This document shows, piece by piece, positions 23,507 through 34,755 of a stretch of 64,000 nucleotides of DNA. The DNA is taken from positions 496,001 to 560,000 of the forward strand of contig JAIWNE010000010.1 of the NCBI GenBank assembly GCA_025331445.1, given 5' to 3'. The position numbers and the translations under genes were made by a program. Under the pieces are notes generated by a model that made no database searches, was not told where the DNA came from, and was given only the letters and a program-made list of their open reading frames with translations. Origin of the DNA: Blakeslea trispora (taxonomy: Eukaryota; Mucoromycota; Mucoromycetes; Mucorales; Choanephoraceae). Position 1 is the first letter of the stretch. Each line of letters starts with the position of its first letter.

Positions 23507-25109
23507 ATGGCAGATAAATACGCTAAATACACTGAATGTAAGCGCATTATTCTCAGTTGATCTCTACATAACTTGTTTATTAATTGTATTTAATACTTAG
23601 CCGTTGAAGAAGTTTTGAAAGAAATCGCCGATCAAAACAGTCAAGTTGACTGGGACGATTTCGTAGTAAAAGCAAAAGACTTAATCATTGGTAGCTATAC
23701 AAATCGCAATTTGAACGTTTTTCGAGGCGAATGGAAACAATTGTTTTCAAATGTGGCTAGCAGCTTACAGTATACGATCAAAAAAGATTCTGGTAGCAGA
23801 AGCAAATGGACATTGATTTCTGACGCACTGAAGCAAACAAGAAGCTTGCCAGTAACAGCTTCATCGTCACCCGCCAACAAGCCCTCCACATCCGCCAGTA
23901 AGCCATCCACATCAGCCAGTAAGTCTTCCGCATCAGCCAACAAGCACAACGCATTGGTTACGGCAAATGAAAAGGCCAAGCTACTTGAACGCGTTTCAAA
24001 ACTAAATGAGTCACAAAAATGGAAGTTGTCCAGTGGAAAGTTTGTTGAGGATGCTGTTTGTGAAGTCATTAGTAAATGCCATTACGATCACCCTGCTCTC
24101 CATTTTGTAGTTGATCCTTCTGATGCAATTTGGAAAGAGGCGTTTACCAAAGAAGAAATAAATGAAATTAGAAATTTCAAAGCCCCTGCCTTGCCTGCCC
24201 TTGATGAAGATATCCAGAGCTATCTGGATTCTTTCGACTCTGCTCAGCTAAAGAGTGCCAAAGATGTATATGATTATGCTTGCAAGAGCAAATTTGAATT
24301 TGGTACCAACAATAGCAAAAGATGGATTCAAAAGTCCTTCATTGAAGCTGCTGAGTTATTTGAAGACAGTAGCAAGATCAATCTGAGTGACTTTTCAGAA
24401 GGCGACTTGATGAACAAGCTCTGGCAATTTGTCTATAGATGCTATAGAAGCAGTTCTGTCGATGCCAAGTTGGGCGAAAGAGTGAGCATTGCCAGCTCAT
24501 TAGCAAGAAACCACAATAGATGTCTTGAAGGCCTTGATAGAAGAGAAAGAAAGGCAAGTGGTGCAAAGGTGGACATTCTGTTCAAAGCTGGCCGACATGA
24601 AGTAGGATGCTGCGAAGTTGGGAAAGAGGATGTTCTTTCCATCGATGACAAGTACTTGGATGACGGAATGACAAAACTACCAAAGACACTCAGAGACATG
24701 CTGTCAAGATTGGTAGAAGTCAATCCAGTACAGATCAACAAGCTGTACACTGTTGGCTTTTTAATGATGGGTAAGAACCTGCTTATTGTATAGGCTGTCA
24801 TCTGAGTTATTGATCACTTTTTTTTTGCCATATCTTCTCTTAGGTCTTCAGCTTGAGATGTTGATTGTAGATGTTCCTGCTGGCAGCACTGTTGTTCGAG
24901 TGACACGAACAAAAGGACTGTCCTTTCCTGATCACGGTGAAGATATTGTTGTTGATCTGACTGCTTTGTTGGAAACTGTGTTGATAGGAAGAAAGATGAT
25001 GGAAAATGTTGAAGATCTGCTTGTTAAGAGCAAGAAAAGAAAGGCTGTAGAGCTTAGAAACGACTGTGAAGAAGAATCCGCTGCTCTCTTGCTGCCTTAT
25101 TTGTTGTAA
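23507..25109 (+). CDS. Hypothetical 488-aa protein with possible PD-(D/E)XK nuclease-like core
   Basis: Three exons (23507-23537, 23601-24770, 24844-25109), phases consistent, no stops. After an N-terminal helical region (EEVLKEIADQNSQVDWDDF) comes a short tandem Ser/Ala/Lys/Pro repeat (units like SASKPST) and a helical middle. The conserved-looking core is GAKVDILFKAGRHEVGCCEV plus GK: Asp 335, Glu 344, Glu 349 and Lys 352 are spaced like a restriction-endonuclease-fold site. It is followed by a beta-rich tail (LQLEMLIVDVPAGSTVVRV). The fold call is inference. It is an open gene sitting between two degraded transposons; similar proteins are, to my recollection, frequent in Mucorales, so it may belong to an expanded accessory family. 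Confidence 0.6.
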
Positions 25110-25489
25110 ATAAGTGGCTCTTTGTAAATAAATAACTGTTTGTACCAATGCTCAATCTCTTCTATGCCTCTATTTTGTCCAACATTTCTTCTGCTTGAAA
25201 TCGATCCAAAGGTCGCTTAAAATATCGGGACATAAGAGAACACTGCGATTTGAAACTCCTTTAAAAAAACCTGACAGTTGCCGAAGCGAAGACTGAGAAT
25301 GCGGTACGGCCCACCCAACAACAATCATGGATTGGCTGGCCATTAGGATCCCCCTCCCAAAGATAAATAAAAAGAAAAAAGATACAGATAGATACACTAG
25401 CCTGTTAGAGAGATGTAAAGAATGGATTTCAATTTTTTTAGTGTTATTTTTACTTGGGCTACCCACTGGCTATCTCTATTTCACAGAGG
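25110..25489. other. Intergenic stretch
   Basis: Short gap between the 488-aa gene and the LINE relic. I see nothing in it beyond a possible AATAAA polyadenylation signal near 25129. Confidence 0.4.
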
Positions 25490-26978
25490 AACGCTTTTGG
25501 TGACAAGTTGTTGTTTAAGATTGAAACCTCTTGTACCCTCCACACACATCGCTCACTCTCATTTCGTGACAGGACACTCATCGCCAATTCCTTAATCCTT
25601 TCTAGGTGATGGTATGTCTTACGGGTTACTTCCTTTCCTGTTGCCTTTTTCAAAGAGGTCCGGTCCTTGATCTCTCGGTTTATGAATCGTCGAGTATTTC
25701 CCTAATTGAGTTTCAGTTCTATGTGTTGTCCTCGTAATAAGGGTGGGTTTGGTCTGCTTGATCCACAGATACAGGAGTATACTTTACAACTTCGTTGGTT
25801 GAAACCCCTCCTGCAGCCTTCTGATGGCTTTGCTGATTCTATTCTCCTTCCCCATGCCTGGTCGATTGGATCCTTCATTGTACCGTCACCTCTACCACTG
25901 ACTTGGCTGAACATTGGTTTCGTTTGGACTGCCGTCTGGCTTTTTTGTTTTCCTCGCTTCGGCCTTCCTCCTTGATAGATTTCAACAGTGTCTGTTCACT
26001 TCTTTTTCAGGCTATGAACGCCCTCCCTCGCTCCTTTACGCCGGTTATCGTCAGTCCTGCCACTTGGCTATGTCTCCCCCTCTCTGAGGTTGTGGTACCT
26101 TCTGAAGACTTGCCCATCTCATCCACCCTACTCAGGAAGCCTTGCACTTTGCTGTATGAGCTTGACTCAACCTCACAACAGCTGCAACGCAAATCAGACT
26201 CCCAGCTTTATACACAGCCTGCTTTGTGCCAACACTTTCTGGAACAGGTTCGTACCAATTGTGCCCGCCTCCAACCTTTCTTCTGCAAGGCTTTCATTCC
26301 ACCCGCCTTTGCGTCGGTCGATTTCACGCCTTTTTTTCTTCGCCCTTCCCACGAATTGTGAACGCTACTCCTTTCATCCAATCCTTAGGTTTCCTTATCG
26401 ATGGCGATGATATGCTGATGTCTTCCAAAGATTATCGTTCTCTTCTGGCTGTACCTGGAATCAAGTCTTCATTGTCTTCGATAAAATGAAAGTTCTTTTG
26501 AAAGCTCCCTCTCTCACAATGCGACCGCATCGTATGGTATCGTATCTTATTAAACAAAGTCCCTTGCCGTGCAATCTTACACAGTCTGACTCCTTCGTTC
26601 TTCACTTTTGCACCCTGCACACTTTCCGGTACTGATGATGATACCTTGAAAAATTTTCTTTGGCTCTGTCCTATCAAACTCACTGTTTGGTCATCTATTT
26701 GGTCCACTCACTTCGAGACGGCTTTCTCCTTGACTGCTCTATCTCAATCCCTTCTCCCTTTGGGATTTCCTACTCCATGTAAAGCATCTCTCAACTCAGA
26801 ATCTTCAAGTATTATCTGTTCGACTATTTCCAGTATTTGGCGTGCTAACTGGTCATTCATCTTTTCTGATATTCCTTTTACTCCACCGACTGTTATCACT
26901 ACCGCGTCGCGCCAAATTATTTCAACGCACTGTAAGTCACTATTCATGTCTGGCATCTCGTGTCCACTCGACTATTAG
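25490..26978 (+). pseudogene. LINE reverse-transcriptase relic
   Basis: Reads, with several frameshifts and stops, the thumb and C-terminal part of a non-LTR retrotransposon ORF2: SLSFRDRTLIANSLILSRWY, LISRFMNRRVFP, CCPRNKGGFGLLDPQIQEY, LQLRWLKPLLQPSD, and at the end DTLKNFLWLCPIKLTVW. No endonuclease or catalytic YxDD part is present. It is a different copy from the LINE piece inside MULE 1, though of the same general type. It ends shortly before the MITE at 26996. Confidence 0.7.
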
Positions 26979-26995
26979 CTCATATCCATTATTTA

Positions 26996-27374
26996 CAGTC
27001 GTTCCACTGCCAATTCGCAGATTCAATGAAAAAAAGTGCGGATTTTTAAAAAATCAATCTGTCAGGTTTTTGAACTTTTTTCAACGGAAATTTGAAAACC
27101 AATTCGCGGATAAAATAGCATGTTTCATTGATCTTGCCTTTCGTTTTTTATATAATCAAGCACTTTAAGAACCAGTACAATAACTGAATCAATTACAAGC
27201 CCATGTAAGCGTCTCTTTTCTTATTTAATGAAATCTCTTAGTGAAATGTGTTTTTTTTATCCGCGAATTGGTTTTCAAATTTCCGTTGAAAAAAGTTCAA
27301 AAACCTGACAGATTGATTTTTTAAAAATCCGCACTTTTTTTCATTGAATCTGCGAATTGGCAGTGGAACGACTG
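26996..27374. mobile_element. Palindromic MITE with TA target duplication
   Basis: A 379-bp element with about 120-bp terminal inverted repeats starting CAGTCGTTCCACTGCC, flanked by TA on both sides (26994-26995 and 27375-27376). TA duplication and a CAG start fit the Tc1/mariner/pogo superfamily. There is no coding capacity. The arms (left to about 27115, right from about 27251) are almost identical. Confidence 0.85.
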
Positions 27375-27743
27375 TAACTACACATAATCCCCTAAAAAAC
27401 GTTTAACATAGGGACCGCCATAAAAAAATTCTATTGGACCGCCAGTCGCACAAAATATTTCTATATTTGGATACTATTATGCGTCAATAGAAATGTACTT
27501 TCAAATAAAGTATTGATGGTTATACTAAGCGACTAGTATGGATCAGAGAGCCTTAAGATACTATGGCGGTAGTACACAATTTTGAACATGTAGATAATTG
27601 TGCTGGTGAAGGAGTCATGTTTCTTAATTTGCGAATAATAGCATTTAATGCATAACAAAGTAAACGAATTCAACGGGTTCTCATCTAAGTAAAAAATGAA
27701 GAGAAAGCAATGAGTCAGTATATTGGAGCTTTAAATTTTGATA

Positions 27744-28565
27744 TTACTCTACGTACTTAATTTTTACCTTTAGGAACTGTCCCCATTTATTCCAGTAAAC
27801 TTGGAAATTTTTCTTCTTGCCATCAATGGCAAAATAGAGTCTGTTTACTGCAGGATTAGAGGTATGGCCATTCTTCATTCTTGAAGCGCCCCAATGTATC
27901 TGATCTATATCTTGTAGATGCAAAGGGGATGGCTTGTTTGATTGCTTGATGGGAAGATTCAACGGTAAGAATGTCATGGCAGGATTCCATTCGCTTTCAA
28001 AGCTAGGAGACGGGTAAACATAGGTTGGTGCAGAAACAGCATCAGCTAAAATCTGTGCACAATCTGGAGAGTTGAACCAGTATTTCGTCCCTGCTACTTT
28101 GGACTGCCTGTGTGACTTTGGATGCTTTTTATCTAAAGAGACATCTTCTTCATCAATCTCATTGTCGTTAGTTCTTTTAATTTTCACTGCCTTCATTTCT
28201 TCCGTTATCAGATCTATGCCGCAAGTGATTTTGTCCTCTGCATCTTTTACATCTATGCCAAAGGACTTCTCATAAACTTCTCGGTTCCTTTTTAATGCCT
28301 TTACCATTTCTTGTTTGATAACGGGATAAAGCCCCTCATTTCCATGAACAAGAAAGCTTGCACTGCGGAAGCCACAATAGCCATCACCGACAGGATCGTA
28401 TGCCTCAGAGACATCACTTCTAGGAATACTAGAGTGAATGTCAAAGGGAAAATATACTTCTTGAAGCCTAGGTCTTACAAAAGTTCTACTTCGCTTCTTG
28501 GGGATATTCATGTGATGGGTAGCATCATTGCTCTTTCTTTTCTTTTTGTTCAAATCAAAAGTCAA
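27744..28565 (-). CDS. OTU-like cysteine protease gene of MULE 2
   Basis: A continuous 273-aa frame. After a Lys/Arg-rich start (NKKKRKSND, IPKKRSRTFVRPRLQ) it has AYDPVGDGYCGFRSASFLV, the OTU catalytic Asp/Cys (Cys 64), then KYWFNSPDCAQILADAVSAP and DIDQIHWGASRM, with the expected catalytic His at about 224. The frame is open further upstream in acidic sequence (near 28570-28640) but shifts there, so the real N-terminus may come from the transposase transcript by splicing. OTU domains cleave ubiquitin-like modifiers; why a transposon carries one is unknown. Confidence 0.7.
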   Translation of the reverse strand: MTFDLNKKKRKSNDATHHMNIPKKRSRTFVRPRLQEVYFPFDIHSSIPRSDVSEAYDPVGDGYCGFRSASFLVHGNEGLYPVIKQEMVKALKRNREVYEKSFGIDVKDAEDKITCGIDLITEEMKAVKIKRTNDNEIDEEDVSLDKKHPKSHRQSKVAGTKYWFNSPDCAQILADAVSAPTYVYPSPSFESEWNPAMTFLPLNLPIKQSNKPSPLHLQDIDQIHWGASRMKNGHTSNPAVNRLYFAIDGKKKNFQVYWNKWGQFLKVKIKYVE

Positions 28566-28939
28566 TTCGCATTCATTTTCTTCATCAACTTCTTCAGAGT
28601 TTTTTCATCTCCTTCATAAATTTCTTCACCCACTTCTTCAGATGTGTGATATTCATGGTACAATTGATAACAATAATAAATCAATCAGACCACAAAAGAA
28701 AGTTGTCTTTATTCAATATACATTTTCTAGCTCTATTTATACTAATGATGGATCCCGCATCTTAACTGAGTGTTTACCTTACGTTGGATCACAACGTACT
28801 TTCTGTTTATTTGTATAAGAACGTATCTCACCGTTAATCAATATGTCCATATATGTTAACGACGTGATGGCTAATCTGACTTTATAATTTGTTATTGTTC
28901 CTAAAAAGGACAATGTATACAACAAGATGCTTAATTATA

Positions 28940-30829
28940 TTATCAGTAAATTAATATTTTTGTAAACAAATTAGTTTACCTTTGTTCTTAAACTTTTTGT
29001 TCGCAAAGTCTTTTGGAAGTGCAGAATGTCTCACAATTTTCTTTCTACCTGGAGCTCGAACTTCAGTTGCTAAAGGCAGATCATTTCAGGATGCCATTTT
29101 TCTTCATCTTTGGCACTATTGAATTCATCTAGCAATGTCTCAATTGAATTAGAAAGCGATTCTATTTTCTTGTGGCTGTTTCCACACGATCGAAAAGCAT
29201 TCTCAATTTGGACAACGTATTTTATCCAAAAGGGCTGATTTCTTTCAGGATCTTCTTCTACAACTTCTTTGGTGCTATTCTCATTGATCCACCATCGACG
29301 AGGGATGTCTGACAAGTTGAGCATTCTCTTCTTATCTTCTCGTATCTCAGCGACCTTGTGAGAGCAAGGCAGGTTGAAAGTTACTTTTGCCCTACAAGTG
29401 CAGCTTTTGCTTGTCTCATTCACAGAGGGCTCACTGTGAAGCTCAATTTGCAACACAACGAGTGCTCGGTAAGTGATCAAAGAGCAGAGGTGCTTTAGAT
29501 TGCTGTCGTTAAAAATCAAGGGGTCTATTTTGGATTACTCTTTGATCAAAAGATCTCCAATACTTCTTTCGTGCTTTTCTACATGTTCTTTGATTCTGTT
29601 GAATGCAAGAGAAAATGGTTGCGCAGCATTCATTTTATGCTTCAAGTCACCATGAGCAACTTCAGCTCTTTGCGTCGTAGTGCAGCCAAAATGCATCAGT
29701 TTAAATGCGTGATAGGCTGCCCAATGTTCTTGACAAAGGAGCCATTCTGATTCGAAGTACTTCTTAAAGTGAGATCTTTTTTCTTCTGATAAGAAAAGAG
29801 GCTTGTTCCAAAGCATTTCAATTGCTAGCCTCTTGCCCCCATGAAATTCAGCATAGTTCTTCATTTTCATTGCTCTCTTGACATGACCTTTAAGCTTTTC
29901 TAAATCGCTTGTGTTCTTGAAAACAGAAAGGTTGCAGTTATCGTCCAAGTTGTTAAGCAGATGCCTAGTACATAACAACCTTTTGTTTCTTTTGAAACCT
30001 CTGTCAAGAGCGTTCAAGAGAGCCTTGCACTTGTCAGTCACAAATACGGTATTATCAGGAATACCTTGCAAGACGTTTTGCAAACTGTTTAAAAACCATT
30101 TATATGTTTCTTCCTTTTCATCAGAAGTCCATGCAAAAGCGATTGGGAAAGTTTCAAGGGTAAAACCTCCAACATTGCTAACACCATAGGCACAAATCAA
30201 TGGCATCTTCAGGTTGTTTGTGCCATAAGTAGCATCAATAATGATTACTTCGTTAAACCTTCTGGCATTTTCTACCATGTAATCATTGGTGAAGAATACA
30301 CCAGTGAGAAAGCCAGCAGCATTGAAAGAGTAATTGACTTTATAGTTTTCGCTTTTTACTCGTTCAATCAAGTCAATTGCTGCTTTTTTAGAAGAGTACA
30401 AGTTGTAATTTCTCTAATTTTGGCTTCATTACGAATATTGTTTATGTCGCTAGTTTGAAGCTTATTAAATCTATCACCTTTGCTCAAAGATTCTTGAATG
30501 TTGCTTATAGTTTCATTCTGATCAATACCAATGGAAAGCTTTTCTGCATCTGCAGAAGTCAAATTGTTTTTGCGACCTTCTGCAGAGCTCAACAAATTGG
30601 CTTCATCGAGTAAATGGCTGTGCTTGTATACATTCTCATCATTTGATTGTACAAGTTCAAATCCCTCATTTTTTTTCTGGTAAAATGTCAATTTGTAAGG
30701 ACAATCACTTTCACAGCTTAATCTGATTCTCTGCTTATCAATTGAATCGGTTACTCTAGTGTCGCGATATGATTCGCCCTTCTTGCAAATCAAAACTAAT
30801 ATGTTCTTTTCTGATCGATGGGTTGTCAA
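28940..30829 (-). pseudogene. MULE transposase of element 2, lightly damaged
   Basis: From 30829: a FAR1/WRKY-like N-terminal zinc-binding part (LVLICKKGESYRDTR, SCESDCPYKLTFYQ, then a downstream H-x-H). Next is the MULE transposase core: VIIIDATYGTNNLKMPLICA, FPIAFAWTSDEKEETYKWFL, VFVTDKCKALLNALDRGF, LLCTRHLLNN; then a SWIM finger CTCRAKVTFNLPCSHKV. Only two lesions are seen: a frameshift near 30390 and an in-frame TAA at 29535. The C-terminal part (VRAPGRKKIVRHSALPKDF) ends at a GTAAAC-like donor near 28976, which suggests splicing toward the OTU gene. Confidence 0.8.
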
Positions 30830-31268
30830 TTTAGAGTTATTTTTGTAGCATATTCAATGAACAAGGCTCTGATAGTACTTTCGTCAGCTTATCTATAAAT
30901 AAGTGGAAGAGTAAAAGGTAATGAACAAAGAGTTGGTTCATTTTGCTAAAGTTTTAACGTTGTTTGTTTGCTTCAAATAGAATAGGAAATGTGTTATAAA
31001 AGAAATTTTGACAAAAAAAAACTTCGAGAAATGGTCACCCTTTATCTACATGTTCAAAACTGTGTACTACCGCCACCACTTCTTTTTTTTTGTATGCACT
31101 ACCGCCATAGTATCTTAAGGCTCTCTGATCCATACTAGTCGCTTAGTATAACCATCAATACTTTATTTGAAAGTACATTTCTATTGACGCATAATAGTAT
31201 CCAAATATAGAAATATTTTGTGCGACTGGCGGTCCAATAGAATTTTTTTATGGCGGTCCCTATGTTGA

Positions 31269-33060
31269 ATGAAGTATAACTATGGTGTCATCCAAACGGC
31301 TTCATTTATTGAATCACTTCTACCCGTTACAAAGGAAGAAGTAGAAAAATCATTAAAGGCGAACTATGAAAGTTCAGGTAATACGCATTACCCAGAAAGC
31401 CTTGGGGATTTATTTGAATTCCTTGAAAAACATATTGGAGACATACAAGAAACATTGTACCTCTCACTGGCACCAAAGGCTGCTAAAAACGAAGAGCAAA
31501 AGAGATGACCGATCCCATTTGGATCAACAACAACAGAATGCCAAAAGGCATAAAACACTCTACCACAAAGCTTATCAACCTGCGGCACCTCTGTGTGGTC
31601 ACTGTAAAATAGAACCTTTCTCTCCTCGTCACTTGGAGGCCTGCAAGCCATACTTGGCAAAAAAAGCTATGTGGCAACAAAATGACAGTCAACAAAATAA
31701 GTGAAAAAGAAATGACTAATACGAGTCAGTAAAAAAAGATGTAGTTGCAGTTTTGAAAAAGCTGGCTATACCATACAACTATCAAAATGGAGAAATAAAT
31801 TCATTGAATGGCTTTGTCATTAATGGCTAAAACCACAATAGTTCGGTGTGTTACAATATGGAGAGTTGGACAGAAAATGATTTGAAAAATCTGTCTTGAT
31901 AGACTCTAGTGATCACATTAACAACGTAAAGATGTTAGCAATGCTGAACACAGATGCTAATACATCTAATATCAATAAGAACTATGACCCTGAAGACAAA
32001 AGGATAGTGGAGGACATAATCCCAGCGAAGGATACCTTCAAATTCTCAATTTAGAGAATAGAACTGAACATAAAAATGCTATCATGGATGAACCCTGTGA
32101 AGCAATGAAAATCGACAAACGTTTGAGTACGGCCTATTACAGTCAAAGTAATGTGGCGCTGAAAGAGCTGTCCAAAAACGTCAGGCGTCTGCTAAAGAAG
32201 CTGATTTTGGGTATGTCGGAAGAAGAATGGGATGTATGGATTAACTCTGTACAACTCATGATCAACTGTAAATATCCAAAAGACTTTTAACGAGCCCTTT
32301 CAACCTCATATTTGCTCGAAGAATGACAAACGAACTACCCCTTCTCTCGGAATTGATGGATTCGATTGAACCAATGACAAATGATGAAACACTGAATCGT
32401 ATCGACTATATGTCAGATATTGTATTCCCCACAATCAAAGAACGCACAGATCAATATAAAAAAAAATGATAAGAAAAACAGTTTAATAAAAGCCATCGCT
32501 TGGTCAACTTTCTTGTCGGTAGCATGGTAGGAACACGAAAGAAGGGTATCCAAAAATCACTTGGTCCAATCTATGAAGGACCATATTCTGTCGCAAGAGA
32601 AACCGAGCACAATAATTACACACGACGCGATAAAATAAGCTTAATCCTCCCTCGTGATTATACTCCTTCAGGCATGAAGTTGGTATCGCAAGACAAAGTA
32701 ATTGCAAAGGAAGAAGTCTTCGAATTGGACGCTATTGTCGATCATTGCGGTGAACCTAACCATCGTGAACATAAAACGCGTTGGAAAAATCATACAGCTG
32801 AAGATGATAGTCGGCTGCCAGCTGATCACTTTACTGATCCTCTTGATATACAAAGCACCTGGGACCCATCATATCCTAGAAGCAATATGGCTCACATGGT
32901 AGATACCATCAAAGAAGATACTGAATCGTCTACAGTAGATCATCAGGCTGATGTTGACACGAATGAAAAAACTTGTCGTAAAACTAGCAACCGTACAAGA
33001 GCAGTAACAAATAACCCTGCTGTAGGGTGCTTTCAAAAGAAGTGCTCGCTCCAACGCTAG
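31269..33060 (+). pseudogene. Ty3/Gypsy chromovirus relic (gag-like part, integrase tail, chromodomain)
   Basis: Starts right after MULE 2. The first part encodes a Cys/His motif (CGHCKIEPFSPRHLEAC) resembling a gag zinc finger. From 32084 there is integrase core sequence (LSTAYYSQSN, MSEEEWDVWINSVQLMIN), then after a frame change NLIFARRMTNELPLLSELMD and VFPTIKERTDQYKKK, and finally a C-terminal segment with a chromodomain-like stretch (EEVFELDAIVDHCGEPN). Reverse transcriptase and RNase H are missing, so the copy is internally deleted. The gag call is weaker than the integrase call. Confidence 0.65.
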
Positions 33061-33216
33061 TCGGTTTCGTCTATAGGTTGGTAGCACACGCTTTCAAAAA
33101 GCAAATATGGTTGTTTGATACACCATAATACATTGTACATAAACAAAGAAAAACGATAAAAAGTGAGGCAGTCCGCTAATTACTCGCTTGTAAATAGGTA
33201 TATATATCCAAAAAGT

Positions 33217-33590
33217 TTTACCCACGATTGACAACTATTCTGCAAGAAATAGACTTGAACGAATCAAGATGTCATTGTATGGGAATAAAAAAAGCTTTCT
33301 AGAGATGCATTAAAAGTCTCACCTTGAAATTTACCTGTGATTAACAACTATTCTGCAAGAAATAGACTTGAATGAATCAGGACGTCATGGTTAGGAAGCT
33401 CTTTTTATTCCCATATAATGACATCTTGATTCATTCAAGTCTATTTCTTGCAGAATAGTTGTCAATCACAGGTAAATTTCAAGGTGAGACTTTTAATGCA
33501 TCTCTAGAAAGCTTTTTTTATTCCCATACAATGACATCTTGATTCGTTCAAGTCTATTTCTTGCAGAATGGCTATCAATCACAGGTAAAT
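33217..33590. repeat. Long foldback with four copies of one unit
   Basis: An almost perfect palindrome centred near 33398-33402, arms of about 180 bp. Each arm holds two copies of a unit of about 65 bp (core TTCTGCAAGAAATAGACTTG, then GAATCAAGATGTCATTGTAT). Copy pairs in the left arm start near 33229 and 33341; the right arm has their reverse complements. It lies directly upstream of a truncated DIRS element and could form a very stable hairpin. Confidence 0.85.
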
Positions 33591-33606
33591 TTCGGGGATT
33601 GCGAGT

Positions 33607-34755
33607 TTGATTGGGAAGATGACAGCCATGATTCCAGCCATATGCGAAGCTTTGCTACATATAAGATATTTGCAGAGAGATCTAGCACAGAGCCTACATT
33701 TACATCATGAAAAAAGGGAAGCACAATACATGTTGTTGACGCACAGTATAACAGAATTAAAATGGTGGATCAAGTGGATCACCTCGAAAAATGGCTTACC
33801 GATACACAAAAAATATTTGAATCAGTCAAAAATTATACATGCAGACGCATCAGATTTAGGATGGGGAGTGTCATCCCCAATGATGCAAACTTCTGGAAGA
33901 TGGACGAAGGAAGAATTAACACACTCGATCAATGTGAGAGAGTTGAAGACTATTCTGTTCGCCCTGCAAGTACATACACGATATATGAAAGAGGGATCGG
34001 AAATGAAGATATTCACAGACAACATGACGGCCCTAAAATACACGACAAAGTCAGGAGGCACATCATCCATACATCTACAAGCGATAGCGGTGGAGATACA
34101 AAACATTTGCAACAAACATCAGTATCAAATGATTTATCAACATATACTAGGTGTTTTGAATATAAAAGCAGATGCATTGAGTCGCCAACGTCATCAATCA
34201 CCGTTATACGAAGCAGCCCTTCCGAGATCGATAGTCAACACAATTAACAAGAATTGGGGACCATTGAAGATAGATGCCTTTGCATCTCGAACGAACAACA
34301 AACTCAACACATACTGGAGCCTACAACCAGATCCGACAGCAACAGCAACAGACGCATTGAGTCAGAAATGGAGAAGGAAGGGGATGTACCTATTGTCCCC
34401 CTGGAAGCTGATTCCCCAAGTAATTCAACAGATCCAAAGACAAAAAATTCAAAAAGCAGTGTTAATTACACCCAGTTACCCGACGCAGCATTGGTATCCG
34501 ATGATAGGACAATTAACCCATCTAGCTCACCCACAACACTTTCGAATGAAGGGGTGGACAATGACCCCAGGCTGCTATCCGCCAAAAAAGAACGAGAGAT
34601 GGCTTAGAAGGGGAAGAATTAAAATTTTTGGAAAAAACTGTACGCACAAACACCACAAGAATGTACAATGGAGGATGAAAAAATGGGCACAATGGTGGAA
34701 AACACAACTGACAGAGATCAATCCAACAGACTATGACATCCAACAGATTTTTTAA
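33607..34755 (+). CDS. DIRS-type retrotransposon RT/RNase H C-terminal part (truncated)
   Basis: Open 382-codon frame with DIRS-style RT connection and RNase H: LIGKMTAMIPAICEALLHIR, KWWIKWITSKNG, then IIHADASDLGWGVS (first RNase H Asp), INVRELKTILFAL (Glu), IFTDNMTALKY (Asp) and LGVLNIKADALSR. The reverse-transcriptase palm with the YxDD motif is missing upstream, where the foldback sits, so the element is 5'-truncated. Its end overlaps the start of the tyrosine recombinase ORF by about 20 bp, a normal DIRS arrangement. Confidence 0.75.
   Translation: MIGKMTAMIPAICEALLHIRYLQRDLAQSLHLHHEKREAQYMLLTHSITELKWWIKWITSKNGLPIHKKYLNQSKIIHADASDLGWGVSSPMMQTSGRWTKEELTHSINVRELKTILFALQVHTRYMKEGSEMKIFTDNMTALKYTTKSGGTSSIHLQAIAVEIQNICNKHQYQMIYQHILGVLNIKADALSRQRHQSPLYEAALPRSIVNTINKNWGPLKIDAFASRTNNKLNTYWSLQPDPTATATDALSQKWRRKGMYLLSPWKLIPQVIQQIQRQKIQKAVLITPSYPTQHWYPMIGQLTHLAHPQHFRMKGWTMTPGCYPPKKNERWLRRGRIKIFGKNCTHKHHKNVQWRMKKWAQWWKTQLTEINPTDYDIQQIF

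Larger units (their letters stand above)
27405..31266. mobile_element. Mutator-like element 2 (MULE with OTU gene)
   Basis: Terminal inverted repeats of about 190 bp: 27405-27598 and 31051-31266. The outer about 165 bp look identical, beginning AACATAGGGACCGCCATAAA. The right repeat has a small internal duplication of GGCGGTAGT. Inside, both on the minus strand, are a transposase (29070-30829) and an OTU-like gene (27744-28565). No convincing target duplication was found. The near-identity of the repeats argues for more recent activity than element 1. Confidence 0.9.
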
